Shown here: piece by piece, positions 1-8,223 of the stretch
How the letters are laid out: each line of letters starts with the position of its first letter
How positions within the stretch are numbered: position 1 is the stretch's first letter
From: an uncultured Clostridia bacterium
Lineage (GTDB): Bacteria > Bacillota > Clostridia > Oscillospirales > Acutalibacteraceae
Direction of reading: 5' to 3'
DNA length: 64,000 nucleotides
NCBI GenBank assembly: GCA_944384705.1
Contig: CALWUI010000027.1
Span: 62,001 to 126,000 of the forward strand
The notes under the pieces: generated by a model
What the model was told of the DNA's origin: nothing
Seen by the model: only the letters and a program-made list of their open reading frames with translations
Databases searched by the model: none
Program-made: the position numbers and the translations under genes

Positions 1-399
1 ATTATATCCATTGCAGTAGTAGTGATAAGCAATGTCTAGAACATCATTTTTATTTTGAGAATATCCATGAAGTATAATTGTATAATTACCAGATTTTTCA
101 TTCAGATTAAATTTTGTTCCACTTAATTTCAAATTATCATATGAAATTACCGATACATCCTGCTTATTTACTTCTTTTACCCATGACTTTGAAGTATTAT
201 ATTCTTTTTCAAAATTTTCTTCAAGAATGTGTTGAATATGAGCAGGAATATTATTTTCAACATTCCTATTAGCTCCCTCAGCTGTTCCGTTACTACGTAC
301 TAAAGCATAGTTAAAAAAGTAGTTGCCAATACACATCAACACTATAAAAAAGATTAAAATTATTACAGAAAAAATAATTAAAAATTTCTTCTTTTTCAC
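1..399 (-). CDS. alpha/beta hydrolase, C-terminally cut by the window edge
   Basis: Reading the minus strand from a GTG at 399 gives 133 codons without a stop up to the window edge. The product begins with Lys residues and one hydrophobic segment (about residues 6-25), so it is probably a membrane-anchored or secreted enzyme. At about residue 113 comes Ile-Ile-Leu-His-Gly-Tyr-Ser, the strand and oxyanion-hole HG motif of alpha/beta hydrolases (YqkD-like proteins of Firmicutes have this layout). The catalytic triad lies beyond the edge and cannot be checked. The GTG overlaps the ATG-TGA end of the glycosyltransferase upstream, so the two are probably translationally coupled. The substrate is unknown. 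Confidence 0.7.
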   Translation of the reverse strand, partial: MKKKKFLIIFSVIILIFFIVLMCIGNYFFNYALVRSNGTAEGANRNVENNIPAHIQHILEENFEKEYNTSKSWVKEVNKQDVSVISYDNLKLSGTKFNLNEKSGNYTIILHGYSQNKNDVLDIAYHYYCNGYN

Positions 400-1598
400 A
401 TTTCAACACTCTTTTGATTTGTATTTTTATAAAATAGATCAATTGCATATTTATAAACGTTAAGAACTCTAGCAGCCATATCATTTTTTGTATTACTGAT
501 AATAACGCTATTTCTTACTTTATTTTTTAATTTTAGACGGTCATCTCTTGGCATATTATAAACAAAATTCATTTTATGAATAAAACTAGCTTCATCATTA
601 AAAATAAACCCATTAACATTCTCTATTATTTGCCCTTTATTTATAGGATCCTCGCGTTGAATTACCGGCAAACCCATAGACATAGCTTCTAACATGGATA
701 TTGAATTTGTATCGGTTAGCGAAGCAGTCAAGAATACATCGCAGGTAGCATAATAAGGCAATAATTTATTATTGGGGATTTTACCTGTAAATATAACAAT
801 ATCACTAATTTTTAAATCTTTGACTTGTTTTTCCAAATCTTTTTTCGCTGGGCCATCTCCCACAATTAAAAACCTAAAATTTTTATTTACTTTAGAGTAT
901 TTTTCTATATAATCCAGCAATAAATCAATGCTTTTTTCTTTCCCGATTCTAGAAACAATGCATCCAACAAACGCATCATCTGCAATATTATAAATTTTCC
1001 TTATACTTGCAACATCATCATTAGAAACATTTTGTATAGAAAACCTCTCCACATCAACAGGGTTAGGAATAATCTCAATATTTCGACGTAAGCCGGCATT
1101 TATTAAATATTCATGACTTTTTGGCGACGGTCCAGTAATTATAGTGGCTCTTTTATAAAGCGAACGAATATATTTGTAAAATATGCGCTTGCCAGTTTTT
1201 ATAAGAGGCTTTGGCATAACATAATACATATAATCATCGTATATTGTATGCAAAGTATAAATTACTGGACGTTTTAACATTTTGGAAACTAAAATACCAA
1301 ATAAGCCGATGCCGAATTCTGTATGAATATGTACAACATCCGGGTTAAACTTTTTTATAATTTGATATTGCCTAACATTTAATGGCATAGAAAGGCCGTA
1401 TCCATAAATTCTTTTTAATTTTATACTTGGGCAACGCAAAACGCCGGATTCTTGATAAATAATCTGGTCTTTTTGATTAGTTGTAACTACAAGAACGTTA
1501 TGTCCAAGTGATTCTAGCCCTTCTTTAAGAGCCGCCACATGAGTGGCTACGCCGTTTATTTCTGGAACATATGTATCTGAAAATAAAGCTATTTTCAT
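396..1598 (-). CDS. GT4 family glycosyltransferase, diacylglycerol glucosyltransferase-like
   Basis: A 400-residue two-domain GT-B glycosyltransferase. The N-terminus (DTYVPEINGVATHV) is typical of the GT4 enzymes that glucosylate diacylglycerol or build cell-surface glycolipids in Firmicutes, and the C-terminal domain has the nucleotide-sugar part (GDGPAKKDL, FTGKIPNN, LEAMSMGLPV). Retaining GT4 enzymes carry an EX7E motif. Here the first acidic position is Asp (TDTNSISMLE), so it reads DX7E. It likely uses a UDP- or GDP-sugar at the inner face of the membrane. It is in an operon with the overlapping alpha/beta hydrolase. The exact acceptor cannot be told from sequence. Confidence 0.85.
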   Translation of the reverse strand: MKIALFSDTYVPEINGVATHVAALKEGLESLGHNVLVVTTNQKDQIIYQESGVLRCPSIKLKRIYGYGLSMPLNVRQYQIIKKFNPDVVHIHTEFGIGLFGILVSKMLKRPVIYTLHTIYDDYMYYVMPKPLIKTGKRIFYKYIRSLYKRATIITGPSPKSHEYLINAGLRRNIEIIPNPVDVERFSIQNVSNDDVASIRKIYNIADDAFVGCIVSRIGKEKSIDLLLDYIEKYSKVNKNFRFLIVGDGPAKKDLEKQVKDLKISDIVIFTGKIPNNKLLPYYATCDVFLTASLTDTNSISMLEAMSMGLPVIQREDPINKGQIIENVNGFIFNDEASFIHKMNFVYNMPRDDRLKLKNKVRNSVIISNTKNDMAARVLNVYKYAIDLFYKNTNQKSVEM

Positions 1599-1753
1599 AA
1601 AAATATCCTTTCAATTTTTAAACCGATAATTAAGTATATATTAATTTTTTTTATTTTTCAAGCAAATTATTTAAAAGGGAAGCATTGTATAAATTCTTAT
1701 AAAAACATCAAAAATTTTAGAAATTTTACATGTTTAAATTCTGCTTTAAAATA

Positions 1754-1782
1754 TTGACAAACTACATAAAAAAATATATAAT
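1754..1782 (+). promoter_or_regulatory. consensus sigma-A promoter of the NHLM export operon
   Basis: TTGACA at 1754-1759 and TATAAT at 1777-1782 are separated by exactly 17 bases, a perfect vegetative promoter about 110 bases upstream of the HlyD-like gene. The rest of the 1599-1895 gap is AT-rich and holds no convincing small gene. Confidence 0.85.
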
Positions 1783-1895
1783 TTTGAAAAATTGTTAAAT
1801 AAGTAGAATAAAGAAATATAAATTATATATTTTGAAAATAGTATATTAATTTTTTAGAATATTTAATGATTGTAAAAGAATTGGAGCTGTGAAAT

Positions 1896-2492
1896 ATGGA
1901 CAATAGTTTGTTTAGGAAGAAAAGCCTTGAGAGGATTTCTTCTCCAGAGCAATTGAATGGCTATATAAAAGTCTCTAGCCCAAGTGTATGGCTTATTATT
2001 AGTGCTATGATTATTATTGCTGTTGCATTTTCTATTTGGGCTTTTAGCGGAAATATTACTTCGGAGGTTTCTAGTACGGGGGTTTTTCAAGGAAGTTCTG
2101 AGGATAATATAAATTCAGTTGTTTGCTATGTTGATGCAAACTATGCTCCTAAGATTTCGGAGGGAATGACTGTGCGAATTTATGATAAATCTAAACCTAT
2201 GAGTGCGTATGTAAATGGCAAAGTAACAAAGATTTCACAGACTCCGGTTAATCAAGAAGATATATTGCACTCTTATTCGAGCGAATATGTGGCAGACAGT
2301 ATTTTAGAATCAGATTATGGCGTGGGAGTTTTTATAAAGATAAATAAAAACTCGCAAAATGCTTACGATTGGGCAAATAATGAAGTAGGAAATGATGACT
2401 TTATTAAGTTAAATGGTTTGTGTAAGGTGGATATAATTACAGAATCTATTACTCCTATAGACTTTCTCTTTAATGGCTCAAAATCAAAATAG
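1896..2492 (+). CDS. HlyD-like secretion adaptor of an NHLM/NHLP-type peptide export system
   Basis: A 198-residue protein with the N-terminal signature of NHLM-system secretion proteins (LFRKKSLERISSPEQLN), then one transmembrane helix (about residues 32-51) and an extracytoplasmic beta-rich part related to HlyD/membrane-fusion adaptors. It lacks the long coiled coil of Gram-negative adaptors. It would link the two ABC proteins encoded directly downstream to the cell surface. The start ATG follows GGAGCTGTGAAAT. The next gene begins 15 bases after its stop, so the three genes form one operon. The family assignment rests on the N-terminal motif and the gene context. Confidence 0.8.
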   Translation: MDNSLFRKKSLERISSPEQLNGYIKVSSPSVWLIISAMIIIAVAFSIWAFSGNITSEVSSTGVFQGSSEDNINSVVCYVDANYAPKISEGMTVRIYDKSKPMSAYVNGKVTKISQTPVNQEDILHSYSSEYVADSILESDYGVGVFIKINKNSQNAYDWANNEVGNDDFIKLNGLCKVDIITESITPIDFLFNGSKSK

Positions 2493-2507
2493 AAAGGTGA
2501 AGTTACA

Positions 2508-4667
2508 ATGCTTAAAAGTAGGGTCGCAAAAGTGCCTGTGATTATGCAGATGGAAGCTTTAGAATGTGGTGCAGCTGCGCTGGCAATGATCCTTGCTTAT
2601 CATGGCAAATGGATTCCGCTCGAAAAAGTTCGCGCCGATTGCGGAGTTTCGAGAGATGGCAGCAATTTGAAGGATATGTCTGATGCAGCTAAAGCATATG
2701 GTTTGCAGGTGGATGCCTACAGGTGCGGGATGGATGATGTTAAGACTTTGCCTGTTCCTGCAATTATTCATTGGAATTTTAACCATTTTGTAGTTCTAAA
2801 CGGCTTTAAAAAGAATAAGGCTGTTATAAATGATCCGGCAAGAGGTACTGTGGAGGTTTCGATAGAAGACTTCGACAAAGCATTCACTGGAATTATAGTC
2901 TGCTTTGAAAAGACGGATTCTTTTGTGGCAGATGGAAAAAAGAAAAGTGTAATTTCTTTTGCTCAAAAACGTCTTAAAGGAACTTTAGTTCCATTTGTTT
3001 TTGTTGTTTTAACAGGCCTTTTGGTCACTTTTATTGGAATAATTAATCCTGTTTTTACGCGGATTTTTTTTGACAGAATTTTATCTGGAGAAAATCCCGA
3101 ATGGCTAATACCAGTTCTTTCTGGAATGGCCATACTCGTAGCGTTTCAAATAATCGTTCAGGCAATAAATATTATTTATATGTTAAAGATTAAAGGAAAA
3201 TTAGCTATTGTTGCAAATTCAACTTTTATGTGGCACGTGCTGCGGCTGCCGATGAATTTCTTTTCTCAGCGGCAAGTTGGAGACATCGCTATGAGGCAAT
3301 CTTCTAACGAAGGTATAGCCGAGGTTTTGATTCAAAGCCTGGCTCCCATTTTTTTGAATGCTATAATGCTGATTTTCTATTTTTTTATGGTAATAAACAT
3401 CAGTTGGCCGCTTACGCTTTTGGGGCTGAGTGCTGTTATTATAAATATGTTTTTAGCAAATTATATTTCTAAAAAAAGAATTAATATTACTCGTGCTCAG
3501 CTAAGAGATGGAGGCAAACTTGCTTCGGCCACTGTTTCTGGAATCGAAATGATTGAGACAATTAAGTCTTCTGGTGCAGAAAACGGCTTTTTTGAAAAAT
3601 GGTCCGGCTATCAGGCCTCTGTGAATTCGTCGGTTGTTAGGTTCTCAAAATTGAATGAGTATATTGGAGCTGTTCCGGCGGTTGTACAAGGGCTTGCTAA
3701 CACCGCGGTGCTGCTTATTGGTGCTATGTTTATTATGCAGGGGACGAATGGCTTTACTGCTGGAGTTTTGATGATGTTTCAGGGGTATTTAGGAAAGTTT
3801 ATCGAACCGCTTGAATCTTTTAGAGGTGTAGGACAGCAAATTCAAGAAATGCGCACCGATATGGAACGCATTGAGGATGTTATGAACTATGAGCCTGATG
3901 TTTTTTATGATGATGTAAAAATAGATGAAAATGCAGAGTACACAAAGCTAACCGGCGAAATGCAAATGAAGAACATTACCTTCGGATATAAACCATTAGG
4001 AGCTCCGTTGATTGAGGATTTTAATTTGAAATTAAAACCAGGTTCTACGGTTGCATTCGTAGGAGCATCCGGTTGCGGGAAGTCTACCCTTGCAAAACTT
4101 ATTTCTGGCTTGTACAAGCCTTGGAGCGGCGAGATTACTTTTGATGGCGTACCGCTTTCTAGTGTGAATAGAGAAATTTTCACAAGTTCAGTTGCTGTGG
4201 TAGACCAAGACATTATTTTGTTTGAGGATACTATAGCAGATAATATTAGAATGTGGGATAAGTCGATAAGCGATTCCGAAATGATTGTAGCGGCCAAAGA
4301 TGCGCATATCCATGAGGATATAATGCTAAAAGAAGGTGGGTATAGCCATAAAGTCTTGGAGGGCGGAAAGAACTTTTCTGGAGGGCAACGGCAACGCTTA
4401 GAAATAGCACGAACCCTTGCAAAAAACCCTACGATAATTATACTGGATGAGGCAACTTCTGCTTTGGATGCCAAAACTGAACATGATGTTATACAGTCGA
4501 TTACCGACAGAGGCGTAACTTGTATAATTGTGGCGCATAGACTATCTACAATCCGTGATTGCGACGAAATAATCGTATTAGAAAAAGGTAAAGTGATTGA
4601 GCGAGGTACTCATGATGAGTTATTGTCAAAAAATGGACTTTACACTCAGTTAATTACTACAGAATAA
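2508..4667 (+). CDS. NHLM-type peptidase/ABC transporter (C39 peptidase, permease, ATPase)
   Basis: A 719-residue bacteriocin-type exporter. The N-terminal C39 peptidase (about residues 1-140) has its catalytic Cys20 (ECGAA), His93 (NHFVVL) and Asp109 (NDPARG). Such domains cut leader peptides after Gly-Gly or Gly-Ala on the cytoplasmic side. The membrane domain follows at about 160-430. The ATPase domain has Walker A GASGCGKST, signature FSGGQRQRLE, Walker B IIILDEATSALD and an H-loop in VAHRLST, all intact. It should process and export a small peptide together with the adaptor before it and the ABC protein after it. No substrate gene is adjacent. The precursor at 58.5 kb is one candidate, by inference only. 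Confidence 0.92.
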   Translation: MLKSRVAKVPVIMQMEALECGAAALAMILAYHGKWIPLEKVRADCGVSRDGSNLKDMSDAAKAYGLQVDAYRCGMDDVKTLPVPAIIHWNFNHFVVLNGFKKNKAVINDPARGTVEVSIEDFDKAFTGIIVCFEKTDSFVADGKKKSVISFAQKRLKGTLVPFVFVVLTGLLVTFIGIINPVFTRIFFDRILSGENPEWLIPVLSGMAILVAFQIIVQAINIIYMLKIKGKLAIVANSTFMWHVLRLPMNFFSQRQVGDIAMRQSSNEGIAEVLIQSLAPIFLNAIMLIFYFFMVINISWPLTLLGLSAVIINMFLANYISKKRINITRAQLRDGGKLASATVSGIEMIETIKSSGAENGFFEKWSGYQASVNSSVVRFSKLNEYIGAVPAVVQGLANTAVLLIGAMFIMQGTNGFTAGVLMMFQGYLGKFIEPLESFRGVGQQIQEMRTDMERIEDVMNYEPDVFYDDVKIDENAEYTKLTGEMQMKNITFGYKPLGAPLIEDFNLKLKPGSTVAFVGASGCGKSTLAKLISGLYKPWSGEITFDGVPLSSVNREIFTSSVAVVDQDIILFEDTIADNIRMWDKSISDSEMIVAAKDAHIHEDIMLKEGGYSHKVLEGGKNFSGGQRQRLEIARTLAKNPTIIILDEATSALDAKTEHDVIQSITDRGVTCIIVAHRLSTIRDCDEIIVLEKGKVIERGTHDELLSKNGLYTQLITTE

Positions 4668-4675
4668 ATATTCAA

Positions 4676-4685
4676 AAGGAGGTGA
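4676..4685 (+). promoter_or_regulatory. ribosome binding site that fixes a TTG start
   Basis: AAGGAGGTGA is a full anti-16S match. The GTG at 4682 lies inside it and cannot be the start, so the TTG at 4691 is the likely initiation codon. Confidence 0.8.
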
Positions 4686-4690
4686 GTCTT

Positions 4691-6880
4691 TTGGGTTGGT
4701 TTAGTGAACAACTAAAAAGCAGAATGAAAAAAGATAAAGAAGATTTTGAAAATTCTTTTGTGGTTTTATCGTCGGTTGTGCTAGGAGAATCTGCAATAGC
4801 AAAAGCCCTTAATAACGACAGACAAAAAACACAAAACGCCATAGAAGAAGTTCTAAATTTCTATAAAGCAAAAATTATAGAGCTGCCAAGCAAATTAGAT
4901 GATATGAACGAACAGCTTGAGTATATGCTCAGGCCAACCGGGATTATGCGAAGAACAGTTGAACTTAAAGGAAATTGGTGGGAAAATGCAGTAGGAGCTT
5001 TGATCGGACAAACTAAATCTGGAGACACTGTTGCATTAATTCCCGACGAGGTTAAAGGATATAGCTTTTTTGACTATGAATCAGGAAAAAGAATTAGAAT
5101 AACTGAAAAAACTAAAGACTTGATAGAAGAAAATGCATTTTGTTTTTATAAACCTTTTCCGCTAAGAAAGATAAACCTTGTTGATATTAGTAAATATATT
5201 TTGTCGACATTAAGTAAAGCTGATATAGCATATATAATATTTATTTCTTTAGTTGTACAGTTGATTGGAATGATTTTACCTTTTGTAAATAAGTTATTAT
5301 ATGGCGGAGTTATTCCTGTGGGTAAGGTTAGCTTGCTATTTCCTTTTGCGTGCCTGCTTATTGGAATGACATTATCTCAAACTCTTATAAGAATCACAAG
5401 TAATTTAGTTTCGGCTAAGATCGGGATGAAGATGAATATGTCAATACAGGCAGCTACGATGAGTAGAGTTATGTCTTTGCCGGCTAACTTTTTCTCCAGT
5501 TACAATTCGGGAGATTTATCGTCTCGTGTAGAAGGAATGCAACAAATTTCGATTATGTTAAGTGGCCTGTTCTTTGGCACGGGGCTCACTAGCATATGTT
5601 CTTTTGTATATATCTTTCAGATGAATCAATATGCACCGCAATTGGTAGCTCCTGGAATTTTATTTATTTTTATCCAACTAGCTTTAAATGTTTTGAGTAC
5701 GTTTATGTTGATAAATTTGAATAGAAAAAAAACAGATGTGAAAATTAAATTAAATTCATTAGTATATTCACTGTTTTCTGGAGTTCAAAAGATAAAATTA
5801 TCTGGAGCTGAAAGAAGAGCTTTTTCTAAATGGGCTAATGTGTATAAATCTGGAGCAAAAATTGACTACAATCCCCCATTGCTAATAAAAGTTTTACCAA
5901 TGATTTCTACAGTTATATCTATGATTAGCGTAATAGTTCTATATTATATAGCCGGCACCACCAATGTGTCTATGGCAGATTTTATTGCTTTTAGTACGGC
6001 TTTTTCTGCCGTCAGTGGAGCAATATTAGCATTAGCTCCGCTGTTTACAAAGTTTTCAGAAATGAAGCCAATTATAGAGGTGATAAAACCAATCTTGGAG
6101 ACTCAACCAGAAGTGAGTGAAAATAAAAAAATATTAACAAGCTTATCTGGTGCAATAGAATTAAATAACGTTTCTTTTAAATACAGCGAAAATGGTCCAT
6201 TGGTTTTGGATGACATTAGCTTAAAAATTAAGCCAGGACAATATATTGCTATAGTTGGAAAAACCGGATGTGGAAAATCTACATTGATGAGATTGCTTTT
6301 AGGGTTTGAAACCACCCAAAACGGTGCCATATATTATGATGGCCAGGATATAAATACTTTAGATTTAAGAAGTTTACGGCGGCACATTGGTGCTGTTATG
6401 CAAAACGGTAAGCTGTTTCAGGGCGATATATTTTCTAATATTGTAATCTCAGCACCATGGCTTACGCTTGACAATGCCTGGGAGGCAGCCAAACTTGCCG
6501 GAATAGACAAAGACATAAAAGATATGCCCATGGGCATGCACACGCTTATAACAGAAGGCAGTGGAGGAGTTTCTGGCGGACAAAAACAGCGTCTGATGAT
6601 CGCTAGAGCAATAGCTCCTAAGCCGAGTATACTTATGTTCGACGAAGCCACCAGTGCTCTTGACAATATAACGCAAAAACAGATTTCTGAATCGCTAGAT
6701 TCTTTAAAAAGTACACGAATTGTTATAGCTCACAGACTTTCTACAATAAAAAATTGCGACAGAATTATAGTAATCAACAATGGCAAAATTGCCGAAGATG
6801 GAACATTCAATGAATTAATGGACAAAAATGGATATTTTGCGGAGCTTGTAAAAAGGCAACAAATTGGTTCAACGGAATAA
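4691..6880 (+). CDS. second NHLM-type ABC transporter (permease-ATPase)
   Basis: A protein of about 729 residues from the TTG at 4691. A roughly 160-residue N-terminal region without obvious motifs precedes a six-helix membrane domain (about 180-440) and an ATPase domain with Walker A GKTGCGKST, signature VSGGQKQRL, Walker B ILMFDEATSALD and IAHRLST. The N-terminal extension and the pairing with a peptidase-ABC protein match the partner ABC protein of NHLM/NHLP bacteriocin export systems. It probably forms a heteromeric exporter with the previous gene product. No gene follows in the operon, and the stop lies 57 bases before the convergent tRNA-Arg. Confidence 0.88.
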   Translation: MGWFSEQLKSRMKKDKEDFENSFVVLSSVVLGESAIAKALNNDRQKTQNAIEEVLNFYKAKIIELPSKLDDMNEQLEYMLRPTGIMRRTVELKGNWWENAVGALIGQTKSGDTVALIPDEVKGYSFFDYESGKRIRITEKTKDLIEENAFCFYKPFPLRKINLVDISKYILSTLSKADIAYIIFISLVVQLIGMILPFVNKLLYGGVIPVGKVSLLFPFACLLIGMTLSQTLIRITSNLVSAKIGMKMNMSIQAATMSRVMSLPANFFSSYNSGDLSSRVEGMQQISIMLSGLFFGTGLTSICSFVYIFQMNQYAPQLVAPGILFIFIQLALNVLSTFMLINLNRKKTDVKIKLNSLVYSLFSGVQKIKLSGAERRAFSKWANVYKSGAKIDYNPPLLIKVLPMISTVISMISVIVLYYIAGTTNVSMADFIAFSTAFSAVSGAILALAPLFTKFSEMKPIIEVIKPILETQPEVSENKKILTSLSGAIELNNVSFKYSENGPLVLDDISLKIKPGQYIAIVGKTGCGKSTLMRLLLGFETTQNGAIYYDGQDINTLDLRSLRRHIGAVMQNGKLFQGDIFSNIVISAPWLTLDNAWEAAKLAGIDKDIKDMPMGMHTLITEGSGGVSGGQKQRLMIARAIAPKPSILMFDEATSALDNITQKQISESLDSLKSTRIVIAHRLSTIKNCDRIIVINNGKIAEDGTFNELMDKNGYFAELVKRQQIGSTE

Positions 6881-6936
6881 TTATATAAAAATGGTGTCGC
6901 ACTATACCGCGCGGCGTCAGCAGCTTGCAAAGATAA

Positions 6937-7013
6937 TGGCGTCCCCGAGACGATTTGAACGTCCGGCCTACTGCTTAGGAGGCAGTTGCTCTATCCTACT
7001 GAGCTACGGAGAC
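6937..7013 (-). tRNA. tRNA-Arg (anticodon CCT)
   Basis: The minus strand folds as a full cloverleaf. The 7-bp acceptor is GTCTCCG with CGGGGAC, the anticodon stem ACTGC/GCAGT encloses loop CTCCTAA with anticodon CCT, and the T-loop is TTCAAAT. The 3' CCA is encoded (6937-6939). It reads AGG codons. Confidence 0.95.
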
Positions 7014-7117
7014 ATTTTTTGCTTATAATTTTATCTCAAAACCAATTTTTTGTCAATTATTTTGCCTTAAAACAAAAAACATATTTTGATTTTTCTAAAT
7101 ATTTTTGATTTTACCCC

Positions 7118-7146
7118 TTGAAATGTAATTGAGTTTGTGATATAAT
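7118..7146 (+). promoter_or_regulatory. sigma-A promoter of rpmE
   Basis: TTGAAA (7118-7123) and TATAAT (7141-7146) are spaced by 17 bases, about 40 bases before the rpmE start. Confidence 0.8.
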
Positions 7147-7186
7147 TAAAATTATCAGCGTAGTTTGGTTGAAAGAGGTGACATGT

Positions 7187-7393
7187 GTGCGCGAAAATTT
7201 GCATCCAGCTTATAATAAAACTACTATTACTTGTGCTTGTGGTAATACGATTGAAACTGCATCAACTAAACAAAATATAAAAGTAGAAATTTGTTCTAAG
7301 TGTCATCCATTTTTTACCGGAAAACAAAAGCTTGTTGATACCGGCGGCCGTGTGGATAGATTTAATAGACGTCTTAATAGTAAAATCGATTAG
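7187..7393 (+). CDS. rpmE: 50S ribosomal protein L31
   Basis: A 68-residue L31. It has the canonical opening ([10 protein letters not shown]) and the zinc-binding cysteines of the C+ form (CACG and CSKCHPF), followed by the conserved FTGKQK and [10 protein letters not shown] chose the GTG at 7187 because AAAGAGGTGA lies six bases upstream and the family starts here. An in-frame TTG at 7169 would lie before that site. A terminator hairpin follows, so it is probably a single-gene unit. L31 sits on the central protuberance of the 50S subunit and bridges to the 30S subunit. Confidence 0.95.
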   Translation: MRENLHPAYNKTTITCACGNTIETASTKQNIKVEICSKCHPFFTGKQKLVDTGGRVDRFNRRLNSKID

Positions 7394-7409
7394 TATTTGC
7401 TAAAAAATT

Positions 7410-7441
7410 AGCGGTGCAGTTTTGCACCGCTTGTCGTTTTA
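7410..7441 (+). terminator. terminator after rpmE
   Basis: A 9-bp perfect stem (AGCGGTGCA with TGCACCGCT) with a 4-base loop, followed by a short T-rich tract. Confidence 0.75.
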
Positions 7442-7514
7442 CATAAAAAGAATATTTAGTTATATTTGTATTAAAATATTAAAGTATAACTATAAATTAA
7501 GGTGGATTTTGCCT

Positions 7515-8138
7515 ATGATTAACTCTTACCTAACTGTAAAAAAAACTGCTTATTATGAGTTAATTGAGAAAAAATCTAGATTTATTGGTTATGTTAAACC
7601 AATTGAAAGGCAAGAAGAAGCGTTAAGTTTTATCAATGAAATAAAAATTAAAAATAGAAACGCAAGACATAATGCGTATGCCTATGTTATTAGAAAAAAT
7701 AATACTTTTAAATGCTCCGATGATGGAGAACCACAAGGAACAGCAGGTTGGCCAATTTTGAGCGCTGTAAAACAGAATAATTTAAAGGATGTGGCAATTG
7801 TTGTTACGAGATATTTTGGAGGAATTCTTCTTGGCAAGAGTGGACTCATGAGAGCCTACAGTGATACTGCTTCTGGAGCACTGGACTGCGCTGGAGCTAT
7901 AAAGAAATATCTTTGTTATGATTGTAGCATATTTTGTGATTATAATCAATACGGTAAATTATTAAATATTATTAGAGAATATGGCGGAGTTGTAGATTTT
8001 ACAGATTTTGAGAAAGATGTGAAAATAGATTTTCATTTATGCAAAGAAAATTTCTTAAATTTGTCTACAAAGATTGCTGACTTTTTTGCAGGAGCATTGA
8101 ATTGCAAAATTTTAGGGGAAAGTTTTTATGATTTTTGA
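7515..8138 (+). CDS. YigZ/IMPACT family protein (UPF0029)
   Basis: A 207-residue protein from the ATG at 7515, which follows AAGGTGG. It has the family's conserved centre (SRFIGYVKP, RHNAYAYV, SDDGEPQGTAG, VTRYFGGILLGKSGLMRAY) and a C-terminal ferredoxin-like half. The IMPACT fold resembles EF-G domain IV, and the family is linked to translation control, but its bacterial role is not settled. Upstream in-frame codons to 7422 lack a ribosome binding site and overlap the rpmE terminator. Confidence 0.88.
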   Translation: MINSYLTVKKTAYYELIEKKSRFIGYVKPIERQEEALSFINEIKIKNRNARHNAYAYVIRKNNTFKCSDDGEPQGTAGWPILSAVKQNNLKDVAIVVTRYFGGILLGKSGLMRAYSDTASGALDCAGAIKKYLCYDCSIFCDYNQYGKLLNIIREYGGVVDFTDFEKDVKIDFHLCKENFLNLSTKIADFFAGALNCKILGESFYDF

Positions 8139-8189
8139 CTATGGCTTGTTGATTTAGGTTGTGATTTTAAATTAATTTAAAAAGAAATG

Positions 8190-8200
8190 TTGAGACTTTT
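8190..8200 (+). promoter_or_regulatory. leader motif TTGAGACTTTT upstream of dnaG
   Basis: This 11-mer differs at one base from TTGAGGCTTTT found in the leaders of rpoB (11390-11400) and rpsL (19030-19040). It lies 23 bases before the dnaG start and 10 bases before the ribosome binding site. Function unknown. Confidence 0.4.
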
Positions 8201-8223
8201 AAATTTTTAGCGGAGGTCTTTTT

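Noticed and set aside
1599-1895. A small precursor peptide gene for the NHLM exporter in the gap upstream
   Set aside because: All frames on both strands are short, AT-rich and lack a ribosome binding site. The only clear feature is the promoter.
4682-4690. GTG at 4682 as the start of the second NHLM ABC protein
   Set aside because: It lies within the ribosome binding site AAGGAGGTGA. The TTG nine bases later has the right spacing.
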